A DNA stretch of 37,737 bases from Paenibacillus periandrae (GTDB lineage: Bacteria; Bacillota; Bacilli; Paenibacillales; NBRC-103111), in NCBI RefSeq assembly GCF_022458865.1, contig NZ_JAJNMU010000047.1, positions 1 through 37,737 on the forward strand, written 5' to 3'. Numbering within the stretch: position 1 is the first letter of the stretch; each line of letters opens with the position of its first letter. The position numbers were made by a program, and so were the translations under genes. Below the pieces are notes generated by a model, which was given only the letters and a program-made list of their open reading frames with translations, ran no database searches and was not told the DNA's origin. Below are positions 18,059 through 25,000 of the stretch, piece by piece.

Positions 18059-18580
18059 ATTGTGTATGACCTCCTAAGGTTGTTGTAATAGATAATAGTC
18101 CCCGCGTGCACGCCAAATAGCGATACACTAGTCGGGTTGCTCCGAAACACACAATATCATTCTTTCAGAACGAATCGTCTGTTTGCCAGGCGCTCATTCG
18201 CGCCGCCGTCTGTTGTATCGCTTGCTACGTGTCTTAGTATACTGGATTATCGTCGCCCGCGTCACTGCTAACTATTTGGCAATGCTGCCAGCTATGCTAA
18301 TGGTACTCATCTATTCATACAAACAAAAACCGAGTGCGAACACAGCCAACATAGCCTCAGATAACTCTACTATTACCAAAAGAGCATCGATCAATGCATT
18401 AAGGTACTTGAAATGTACTTATGACAAGAACCTTATCGCATTAACAAAAAGCCGCACTCTAAACAATTAATGTAGACATGATATTGAATTCCGAACATGT
18501 TGTCAGTTTCTTCATTATTATGTTCATTCATAATAGTTTGTTAATTAACGTCTACTTGCATATTCCAGTCCTTAATCTCC
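18059..18580 (-). promoter_or_regulatory. Long gene-free leader/promoter region of the S-layer gene
   Basis: No credible ORF is present in about 520 bases. On the minus strand TATACT (18236-18241) with GTGACG 18 bases upstream (18260-18265) is a possible promoter, which would give a 5' leader of about 170 bases. Other weak candidates occur further upstream. Inverted segments (GCGCTC/GCGCC around 18189-18203) hint at leader structure. The far end touches the solute-binding-protein pseudogene on the other strand. No known riboswitch was recognised. Confidence 0.35.
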
Positions 18581-18584
18581 CCGC

Positions 18585-19053
18585 ATGCGTTTGAAGAAAC
18601 ATGGAGGCAGGCATTTCCGTATTAAAACAGGCGATATGATCCGACAAGAAGGTGGGGTTATCGTTGGTGGAGGAAGCTTATACATGATGAACAATCAGTC
18701 CAAAGATGCGCAACAAGCAGCTTGGGAATTTATCAAGTTCGTGCTATCACCAGAGCAGCAAGCTTTCTGGCATATCAACACTGGCTATTTCCCGGTTACT
18801 AAGAAAGCTTATGAGCAACCGATCGTTAAAGAAAACATGACTAAGTTTCCACAGTTTAAAACGGCTATCGATCAGCTTCATGCCACCAAAATTAACAAAG
18901 CAACCCAAGGAGCGGTTATTGGCGTATTTTCCAGAGACAAGGCAGTTGGTAGAAAATGCGATTGAAGAAGCCTTTAGCGGTAAAAAGACACCTAAAGAAG
19001 CATTGGATACAGCATCTCAAAGTATTACCGCCAAGATTGAATTTCATGGGTAG
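18585..19053 (+). pseudogene. Sugar ABC transporter solute-binding protein (UgpB-like), truncated and frameshifted
   Basis: The frame from 18585 contains GGGSLYMMNNQSKDAQQAAW, then FIKFVLSPEQQAFWHINTGY and FPVTKKAYEQP. These are classic C-terminal features of family-1 solute-binding proteins such as UgpB. Near 18928 the frame breaks: it runs out at VFSRDKAVGRKCD, while the next frame continues with PETRQLVENAIEEAFSGKK and PKEALDTASQSITAKIEF to a TAG at 19051. A single-base change would join them. The N-terminal two thirds, including the signal peptide, are absent. It is therefore a dead 3' fragment, one of several decayed sugar genes in this region. Confidence 0.85.
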
Positions 19054-19063
19054 GTTTTTTTGT

Positions 19064-20284
19064 CTACTGTGCCGACCCGGGCTCTGACTGCTTCGAACGG
19101 AATTTGACGAGCCAGACTCCCGCAAGAACGGATAGGATAACTGCTGAAGCACTGAATGCCATGTTAATATCGACTGAGTAACCGAGTATCGGACCAAGAG
19201 CGGCTCCTACATCCAAAGTGAGCGTATATAGAGTAATAATAGTTACTTTGAAAGAAGACGAAGCGGCATTCGTGACAAGGGTATCGATGGCCGTAGTCAG
19301 CAGTGTAGACGAAACTAATATACCTACGATAAATAACAGCCATACCGAAAAAGGCAGAGGCAGTGGAATCGCTGCAAAACAGCACGCTGCGGCAATCAAT
19401 ACGATGGACATCAGCCGTCCATGGCTTTTGGTTCGATCCATCCTTCTGCCGAACCAAGGAGACAGCCACGGACTCCATCCCCACCGCATAGCCTGCAGAA
19501 GACCCGACACTGTCGTTGCTCCCACTGCCACACCAACCATGAAAATGGAAGAAACATGCAGCGAAACCAAATGGCTTAGAGTTGCCGTAAACATTCCTTC
19601 GCAAATCATGGAGACAAGAAGTCCTGTAACAATCATAAACAACACGTTCGAGGGTCCTTTAAAAAGCAATTTCACCTGCAGGCTGCCTTTAGCACTAGGT
19701 GTTCTGGGGACCGTGCTTGTCTGCGGAGACCTGGAAGAGTACTTCCATACTAAAGGCAAAGAAATCAATGCAATAATTCCGAGGGTCACAGCGACTGCGT
19801 GTAAGCCATACATGTCTGCAAAAAAGCCGCCTGCCATCATTCCGACCAGACTGCCGAGTCTATAAATTCCATTATATCTGCCAAGCAAGGCTCCACGGTT
19901 CTGTTCATCGGACAATTCCAAAATCGTTAAATAAGCACCAATACGCAAAAACGTCCAGGCGACTCCCCATAAGCAGCGCAGAACAACCCACCATACAAAT
20001 CCGCTAAGCAGTCCGTACGAGGTAGTCGTAAGAAAGGCCAATACAACCGATAGTATCAGCCCCCACCGTTTGTCCATTCTCGCATACAATAAGCCAATGA
20101 GCGGACTAAGTGGCAACCGGACGAAACGATTAACGGAAAGAAGGATGCCCACCTCCCATAAGGAAGCCAAGCCCATCTCGCGCCAATATATCGGCAGGGC
20201 AATGTAAAGCATCGAATCCCCCATCAAACAAACGGCAGTAACGAGGGCCATCATGGTTACGTGCCTTTTCGGATTATCTGTCAT
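19064..20284 (-). CDS. Major facilitator superfamily transporter, 406 aa
   Basis: About twelve hydrophobic segments are present, with an MFS-like loop between segments two and three (GLLYARMDKRWGL) and a glycine-rich segment five (GSLVGMMAGGFFADMYG). This indicates a proton-coupled permease or efflux protein; the substrate cannot be told. ATG 20284 is chosen because AAGGAGAGGGG precedes it; an upstream ATG at 20338 would cover that RBS. The gene converges with the solute-binding-protein pseudogene (ten-base gap) and stands alone. Confidence 0.82.
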   Translation of the reverse strand: MTDNPKRHVTMMALVTAVCLMGDSMLYIALPIYWREMGLASLWEVGILLSVNRFVRLPLSPLIGLLYARMDKRWGLILSVVLAFLTTTSYGLLSGFVWWVVLRCLWGVAWTFLRIGAYLTILELSDEQNRGALLGRYNGIYRLGSLVGMMAGGFFADMYGLHAVAVTLGIIALISLPLVWKYSSRSPQTSTVPRTPSAKGSLQVKLLFKGPSNVLFMIVTGLLVSMICEGMFTATLSHLVSLHVSSIFMVGVAVGATTVSGLLQAMRWGWSPWLSPWFGRRMDRTKSHGRLMSIVLIAAACCFAAIPLPLPFSVWLLFIVGILVSSTLLTTAIDTLVTNAASSSFKVTIITLYTLTLDVGAALGPILGYSVDINMAFSASAVILSVLAGVWLVKFRSKQSEPGSAQ

Positions 20285-20510
20285 TAAGCACCCCTCTCCT
20301 TGTTCCATTACATTAAAACAAGTCCAGTTAATGTGCAATAATCATTTTTACAATACATTAATAATTATGATAAGAATTGCTCAAATAAGGATAATCGAAA
20401 AAAGACATTATCGCTGGGATCGTACTATACATCGGTTTTGAGATTATTGGGTTAACCGCTTTCCTTAGGTGCTATACATCCCAAGTCATTCCTGCTCACC
20501 ATAAACATTG

Positions 20511-20519
20511 TGCTATAAT
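20511..20519 (+). promoter_or_regulatory. Extended -10 promoter for the L7/L12-like gene
   Basis: TGCTATAAT is a perfect extended -10 element (TGn plus TATAAT) 29 bases upstream of the ATG at 20549. No good -35 box is seen, consistent with extended -10 promoters. Confidence 0.5.
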
Positions 20520-20548
20520 GAACTATCATACGGGAAGGGAGTTTTCAA

Positions 20549-20893
20549 ATGGAGACTATAGAAATTGTTGCCCTCAGCGCTTTAATCCTGTCTGTGCTGC
20601 TTCTGCTGAAAGTGTTCAGCTTGCAGAGACAGCTTAATGAATTAAAATCGGATCTAAGAGGTCCGAGCTTCGGAACGGAAGTACACGAATACTCCAAGCC
20701 AAACCAGAATGGTCCTCGCTTTGCAGCGGATATTACCCGTAACTCGCCCTTTGCAATTCTTGATGAGAGATTGCGCTTGCTGCTTGCTTCAGGAAAAAGG
20801 GTTCAAGCAATAAAGGAATTCAAAAAAGCGAGCGGTCTCAGCCTCAAAGAAGCCAAGGAATATGTAGATAATCTGGAACGAGCGCAGTACTGA
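20549..20893 (+). CDS. Membrane-anchored protein with ribosomal L7/L12 C-terminal-like domain, 114 aa
   Basis: A single N-terminal membrane segment (ALSALILSVLLLLKVF, about residues 9-24) is followed by a short coiled stretch (LQRQLNELKSDL), a flexible linker and a C-terminal segment. That segment, RVQAIKEFKKASGLSLKEAK then EYVDNLE, matches the helix-turn-helix end of the L7/L12 C-terminal domain (K-x-V-x-x-x-LGLKEAK-x-x-VE). It is not a ribosomal stalk protein, since the N-terminal dimerisation domain is missing. Similar small proteins occur in Bacillales without a known role. AAGGGAG precedes the ATG at normal spacing. Confidence 0.75.
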   Translation: METIEIVALSALILSVLLLLKVFSLQRQLNELKSDLRGPSFGTEVHEYSKPNQNGPRFAADITRNSPFAILDERLRLLLASGKRVQAIKEFKKASGLSLKEAKEYVDNLERAQY

Positions 20894-20950
20894 ACGACTT
20901 CATTTTCCATATCCATACATCCACGCCTTGGTCTACGCAGTTTGTAAAAA

Positions 20951-21000
20951 AGCCAAAAAGGGCTGTAACAGGTCACCCTTTCACTACCTGTCACAGTCCC
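20951..21000 (-). terminator. Terminator between converging genes
   Basis: Arms 20960-20973 and 20985-21000 form a long stem with one bulge around an eleven-base loop. On the minus strand the stem is followed by TTTTTGGCTTTTTT, so it ends transcription of the gene at 21072-21995. The opposite side has no T-run, though the hairpin could still slow plus-strand transcription. Confidence 0.75.
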
Positions 21001-21071
21001 CTAATCTTCGTCCAACCGCAGCCACTTGGCTATGATTCCTCATCGGTCGCAATCGTAATATTCAAGCATCC

Positions 21072-21995
21072 TCAAAGCAGCTCTTTAATCGACACCTGAT
21101 ACAACAAATTATTTTCACTGAACAGCACGCGATCTTCGCGAAAATCTTGCGTCCGTGGTACAAGGGGCTCGGATTTTTCATTCAGAAAATGTACCTTATG
21201 CCCTTTGGTCATGCTTGGTTTTTCATTTTTCTTGATATAATAGTCTCCACTTTTTCCGTACCCGCCATCGAACAAGAAGTGACAACCATCCGTGCAGAAC
21301 CCGGCCGAACCGGAAATCTCAGGATTCATAAACGTGACCTTGGGCTGGCTGGGTCCGTCTGAGATGCAGCCCAACAAAAAGTCCGTATAGTAATAAAACC
21401 AGACCTCCTCTTCTCGGACAACATTCAAAGCGTAACAATCGGCAATATCAGACACGTTATCTTCGTATAATTTGTTGCCATGCTCATCCCAGGCTACAAG
21501 GCCGTGTGCACCGACGGGTTGATCCCACCCGTTATTCCCGAAAACGCCTTCGTCAAAATAACTGGTCCAGATGGTACCTTTCTCCGTCACTTGAACTTTC
21601 TGAATCCCGTCTCCAAGCAGGAACTCACGAACGGTACGTCCTTTATAATCACACACTTTGGCGTTCAGATCATATTTGCCTGCACCATAATACGAGCAGC
21701 GCGCTCCGACCAACAGCAGATGTCTGCGAAGCGGCTGAACATAATGATAATTGAAATGCTGGCCCTCAATCACGATTTCATCAATATATTGATCTTCTAC
21801 CATCAAAACCTTGTAGGTATACGGTTGCTTCAAAGTCGATGGGACGAACATTCCACGTTCCCGTTCCGGGATCTGGTTAATCAGCAGGACATAAACGCAG
21901 CCATCGCCACCGAATTGAGCCGAGACTATCTCGAATCCCTCGGTATGCACCGAAATATCAACAAATGGCTGCAGCGTCACCGTTTTATGAAACAT
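21072..21995 (-). CDS. Hypothetical soluble protein, possibly beta-propeller-like, 307 aa
   Basis: No signal peptide or membrane segment is present, so it is predicted cytoplasmic. The sequence is rich in aromatic and glycine residues, with recurring short strands: FGGDGCVYVLLI, KVCDYKGRTVREFLLGDG, GAHGLVAWDEHGNKLYEDN, CTDGCHFLFDGGYG. Strand-DxxG-strand repeats of this kind suggest a beta-propeller similar to WD/NHL-like folds, but this is inference. It was not recognised as a named family. The ATG has a very strong RBS (AAGGAGGAG), and its own terminator follows, so it is a single-gene unit downstream of cfr without obvious functional linkage. Confidence 0.65.
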   Translation of the reverse strand: MFHKTVTLQPFVDISVHTEGFEIVSAQFGGDGCVYVLLINQIPERERGMFVPSTLKQPYTYKVLMVEDQYIDEIVIEGQHFNYHYVQPLRRHLLLVGARCSYYGAGKYDLNAKVCDYKGRTVREFLLGDGIQKVQVTEKGTIWTSYFDEGVFGNNGWDQPVGAHGLVAWDEHGNKLYEDNVSDIADCYALNVVREEEVWFYYYTDFLLGCISDGPSQPKVTFMNPEISGSAGFCTDGCHFLFDGGYGKSGDYYIKKNEKPSMTKGHKVHFLNEKSEPLVPRTQDFREDRVLFSENNLLYQVSIKELL

Positions 21996-22109
21996 GCCAA
22001 CTCCTCCTTAAGGTTTGGTATAACACCATCCTCTGTTCTGTTAACTGTATTATGTCAGAGTAGATGGGACCTGAACATGGCGGAAGTATGGCGAGGTTAC
22101 TTTTATAGT

Positions 22110-23141
22110 TTAATCTGACCCATATAGCTGACCACAAGCTGCATTTATATCTGAACCAAATTGGGTTCTCACGGTAACATGGATTCGTCTTGACTTTAAA
22201 GTCTGAACGAACATTTTGACACTAATCAGATCAGATTCTTTAAAGCTTTGAGGCGTCGCATCTGTGGAGTTGTAGGGTATCAAGTTAACATGATATAGAT
22301 GCTCCCATAATCCCCTTCCCTGCAATAAATTAGCAACAGCTTCAGCATGTTTTATTGAATCGTTTATCCCCCTGAGAAGTATATAAGCGATATACACTTT
22401 TCTACCGGTTTGCTGTATGTGGCTATCCAACGCTTTCATTACTTCATCCAGAGGGAACCGATCATTAATAGGCATCAGTTCGCTTCTCTGCTCGTCGTAT
22501 GGTGAATGTAACGAAAAGGTCAGGTTAACTTGTGGAAAGTCCTTCATCAGCTTGTAGATTCCCGGCAGTATGCCAATCGTAGAAACCGTAATTCTTCGGT
22601 GGCCGAGACCAAAAAGCTCCGGATCGGTCAGTATCTTCAGTGTGTCAAATAAAAAAGGGTTTGCAAGCGCCTCTCCCATTCCCATAAAAGAAACACTGTC
22701 CAAGGGATGGTTGTTGAAGTAAAAATGAAGCAATTGATCAGTTATTTCATCGGTTGTTAGATTTCTTTTCAAGCCTATCGTTCCAGTAGCACAAAATCGA
22801 CAACCGAACCCGCATCCACACTGGGAGGATATGCAATACGATTCCCACCCGCGTTTATAACTTAACCTAACTGCCTCTACACGCTCACCACCAGCAATTG
22901 CAAACAAAATTTTGCTGACCTGATCAGATTTTCTTTCTAATATCGGAATGACGCTTAACAGATTATTATCAAATTCTTTAATTAATTCATTACGTAAAAA
23001 CTTTGGCAAAATGGTCATTTCCTCAAAACTACTGATTTTTTGCTTGAAAATAGAGTCTATAATTTGAAGATATCGGTAATGAGGCTGTTTAAGGCTTGAT
23101 ATGATTCGCTTAATCTTTTCGTATTTGGATTGTGGTTTCAT
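22110..23141 (-). CDS. cfr-like: Cfr-type 23S rRNA (adenine2503-C8)-methyltransferase, 343 aa
   Basis: This is a radical SAM rRNA methyltransferase. The 4Fe-4S cluster motif is C110-x3-C114-x2-C117 (CGFGCRFCATG); the catalytic cysteines are C103 in SYCISSQ and C336 in NAACGQLYG. Features that separate Cfr from housekeeping RlmN are present: FMGMGEALAN rather than GMGEPLLN, and HVTVRTQFGSDINAACGQ rather than VRRTRGDDIDAACGQ. From memory of staphylococcal Cfr, similarity is high over the full length, including NLTFSLHSPY and LMPINDRFP. Cfr methylates C8 of A2503 and gives resistance to phenicols, lincosamides, oxazolidinones, pleuromutilins and streptogramin A. Chromosomal homologues with this activity are known in several Bacillales. 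The gene follows an attenuator-like leader, has AAAAGGAG as RBS, and no mobile element flanks it. Resistance itself is inferred. Confidence 0.9.
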   Translation of the reverse strand: MKPQSKYEKIKRIISSLKQPHYRYLQIIDSIFKQKISSFEEMTILPKFLRNELIKEFDNNLLSVIPILERKSDQVSKILFAIAGGERVEAVRLSYKRGWESYCISSQCGCGFGCRFCATGTIGLKRNLTTDEITDQLLHFYFNNHPLDSVSFMGMGEALANPFLFDTLKILTDPELFGLGHRRITVSTIGILPGIYKLMKDFPQVNLTFSLHSPYDEQRSELMPINDRFPLDEVMKALDSHIQQTGRKVYIAYILLRGINDSIKHAEAVANLLQGRGLWEHLYHVNLIPYNSTDATPQSFKESDLISVKMFVQTLKSRRIHVTVRTQFGSDINAACGQLYGSD

Positions 23142-23143
23142 TA

Positions 23144-23168
23144 TTTTCTCCTTTTAGCACGGAGAAAA
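23144..23168 (-). promoter_or_regulatory. Hairpin sequestering the cfr-like Shine-Dalgarno sequence
   Basis: On the transcript TTTTCTCC (complement of 23161-23168) and GGAGAAAA (complement of 23144-23151) pair perfectly over eight bases around a nine-base loop. The second arm contains the AGGAG ribosome binding site of the methyltransferase gene, two bases from its ATG. The first arm overlaps the U-tract of the attenuator terminator, so the two structures compete or act in sequence. Confidence 0.65.
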
Positions 23169-23210
23169 AACGCACAAAAACACCAGCTAACCGGTGCTTT
23201 AGTGCGTTTT
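23164..23210 (-). terminator. Attenuator-type Rho-independent terminator before the cfr-like gene
   Basis: The outer arms AAAACGCAC and GTGCGTTTT (nine bases, 23202-23210 and 23167-23175) and inner arms CACC/GGTG (23193-23196 and 23181-23184) form a two-part stem. It is followed by a T-run, and only about 25 bases separate it from the methyltransferase ATG. It lies downstream of a leader ORF and inside the presumed cfr transcript, so it should stop most transcripts before the gene unless it is disrupted. Confidence 0.8.
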
Positions 23211-23261
23211 ACGTTAACCTGTCTATACAATAAAGAAACTAAGCGCTTATTGAAGTCATCG

Positions 23262-23384
23262 CTAAGTGCATCTATATATAGAAGGATAAAGTTCCGGTGG
23301 CTGCTTAGTTGTTTGGTGAACCATGTCAACGATCATTTTAAAGGACAGGTTCACATTAACATCTACAACTTCAGATTCGGTCAT
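23262..23384 (-). CDS. Leader peptide ORF upstream of the cfr-like gene, 40 aa
   Basis: An ATG at 23384 preceded by AAGGAGGG at eight bases starts a 40-codon frame (MTESEVVDVNVNLSF at the start, PPELYPSIYRCT at the end) that stops at TAG 23262. This is 51 bases before the attenuator terminator. No family is recognised. A strongly initiated short ORF followed by a terminator and a sequestered RBS is the usual design of leaders that sense ribosome-targeting antibiotics through stalling. The codons CCG GAA CTT TA (23287-23297, minus strand) can pair at 9 of 11 positions with the terminator's 5' arm (23191-23201), a candidate antiterminator. A stalled ribosome would decide which pairing forms; this mechanism is inference. 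Confidence 0.65.
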   Translation of the reverse strand: MTESEVVDVNVNLSFKMIVDMVHQTTKQPPELYPSIYRCT

Positions 23385-23439
23385 AACTTTATCCCTCCTT
23401 AAGCTTAGCTTTTAATTAATATGAAAGACTTTAACATTA

Positions 23440-23469
23440 AGTATAACTAATGGTCAAGAAAAAATGCAA
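23440..23469 (-). promoter_or_regulatory. Probable promoter of the leader/cfr-like transcript
   Basis: TTGCAT (23464-23469) and TATACT (23440-23445) are 18 bases apart on the minus strand. The expected start lies about 50 bases before the leader ORF. This leaves the leader, antiterminator and terminator all inside the transcript. Confidence 0.5.
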
Positions 23470-23504
23470 GCACTCGATCCTTAAATACCGTTGTACGTAC
23501 GTTT

Positions 23505-24223
23505 TTACAAGTACGTCTTTCTGAACTTTTGCGGAGGCAGTCCGTACAATTGCTTGAACAGCGTGCAAAAATATCTTTCATTATGAATGCCGACCAGCTT
23601 GCTCAGCTGTAGAATAAGGTGCTGAAGTAGGAGGGAACCAGATTAACGTAATCCGCCACCTCATCCAGCGTCAATCTCTCTGCAATATTGTCCTCGATAT
23701 ACTGCTTCGCTTTGGATATCTCCGAGCGAACCGGAGCATGCCTCTGGGACAGGCAGTCATTAATGTAAGCCAGCATCCGGCTCCACTGCTGCTCGAACTT
23801 CATCCCCTCATCCAGTATGTTAGGAGCAGGATCGGCAACCAGCTTCCAGACGACAACCTTTTGTCTGACATCGTCCATGAACTGCCGGATCAGCACACTC
23901 ATACGTGGCTTAGGGATTTGGTGCTCACGGGCGTAATGGGCAATGCGGCTGAGCTTCCCTTTCAACGCATCAACCTTGGTATCCGGGGCAAGCTTGCGGC
24001 TGATTTCCTCAAACCACAACCGGATCATACCCTCGTCAGCAGTCTGTACAGTCTGTGAGGGCAGCTTGGCATATACCTGCCCTGTGCCTAAGGAATAGTA
24101 CATATCCCGAAGGAGCTCCGATGCCTGCAAGAAAGAATTAGCCGCCGTCGCCCAGCCATTGCGCCTGGAGCTGAAGCTGACATGAACCACCTGTTTCATA
24201 TATCTTTGAATATTTTCAATCAG
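23505..24223 (-). pseudogene. AraC-family (YesN-like) response regulator, truncated with internal deletion
   Basis: The readable part begins LIENIQRYMKQVVHVSF, matching the middle region of YesN-type regulators. It continues with RSEISKAKQYIEDNIAERL and TLDEVADYVNLVPSYFSTLF, the first half of the AraC DNA-binding domain. The frame then breaks near 23610. After about 25 missing residues the end of such a domain resumes in another frame as QLSKLVGIHNERYFCTLFK, then QLYGLPPQKFRKTYL to a TAA at 23505. The receiver domain is absent, because the coding sequence stops abruptly at about 24223 where an unrelated gene fragment on the other strand begins. It is not expected to work. It probably once regulated the sugar-acid genes whose remnants follow. 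Confidence 0.8.
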
Positions 24224-24224
24224 C

Positions 24225-24860
24225 TACGATTCCATGCGGGCGAGGGGCTACTTCACCGGGTTCATGGTCGATGCCCTGACCGCCGTCGATGTGGCGTTGT
24301 GGGATATTCTCGGCAAGTCTGTTCAGCTGCCTGTATATCAGCTGCTGAGCGGCGCTTACCGCCGGGAAATACCAGCTTATGTGTCCGGTATTCCGAAGCA
24401 GACGCGGGAAGAACGTATTGAACTGGCACTGGAATGGAAGGCGAAGGGGTTTACGGCAATCAAGCTGCATCTTGGCTTCGGTGTACATGAGGATGCCGAA
24501 AGCGGAATGAACGGACTTTACTTTTATGAGGAGCTGAATCGCGGCGCTGTAGGTACGATGCCTGCCTGCGAATTTCCGGAGGTTTGTGTGCGGATTTATC
24601 AGGCTTTCAAATCCGGGGATCTGGACACCGCGCGCCAAACCTTTTATCAGTATTTGCCGTTCATGCGAATCGGTACACTGCCCGGTTTTGCAATGGCCGT
24701 CCATAAGGAAATACTCCGGACGGGCGGGGTGATCGAGTCTGCCTATGTTCGCAATCCAAATGCGCCAATCGACGAACGTATCCGTCAGGAAGCCTTGGAT
24801 ACACTGAAGGATGTCGACCTGCTGGCGCTGCGCTGGCATGAGGTGAAGGCAGCGCGTTAG
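24225..24860 (+). pseudogene. Deletion fusion of an enolase-superfamily (MR/MLE) gene and a DHDPS-like gene
   Basis: Residues 1 to about 86 from the ATG at 24234 read like the N-terminal to barrel-start region of a mandelate racemase/muconate lactonising enzyme (RARGYFTGFMVDALTAVDVA, LWDILGK, EWKAKGFTAIKLHLGFG). From about residue 88 the sequence switches to the C-terminal part of a dihydrodipicolinate-synthase-like aldolase (GMNGLYFYEELNRGAVGTMP, YLPFMRIGTLPGFAMAVHKE, a VIESAYVRNP strand). The switch, at about 24495-24505, keeps one reading frame. Neither half retains its catalytic residues: the enolase-type metal ligands and the DHDPS Schiff-base lysine and tyrosine are missing. The 5' end abuts the AraC pseudogene at 24224. 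The best reading is a large deletion across a former sugar-acid catabolic operon. Confidence 0.75.
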
Positions 24861-24940
24861 AGCGAATTTTCATCAGCCATAAAGCATTCTGCTTAGATAC
24901 ACTTTATTCCGTAACGAGCGGCTTGCCGTTTGTACCGCTG

Positions 24941-24975
24941 CCGCTAAACCCGGTCCTCTGAATCAGGTTTAGCGG
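24941..24975 (+). terminator. Terminator after the fused pseudogene
   Basis: Ten-base perfect arms CCGCTAAACC (24941-24950) and GGTTTAGCGG (24966-24975) enclose a 15-base loop and are followed by TATTTT. This is probably the surviving terminator of the former plus-strand operon. Confidence 0.65.
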
Positions 24976-25000
24976 TATTTTGACATCTGTTTCAGCCTTC

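Noticed and set aside
18585..18965. An intact 126-residue protein
   Set aside because: The homology continues in another frame up to 19053 and the N-terminal two thirds of the family are missing, so it is a pseudogene.
23141..23329. 62-codon frame directly abutting the cfr-like start, as leader peptide
   Set aside because: It has no RBS and runs through the terminator stem; the ORF at 23262-23384 in another frame has a strong RBS.
24216..24839. 207-codon minus-strand frame opposite the fused pseudogene
   Set aside because: It is the antisense of a frame with clear homology features and has no RBS.
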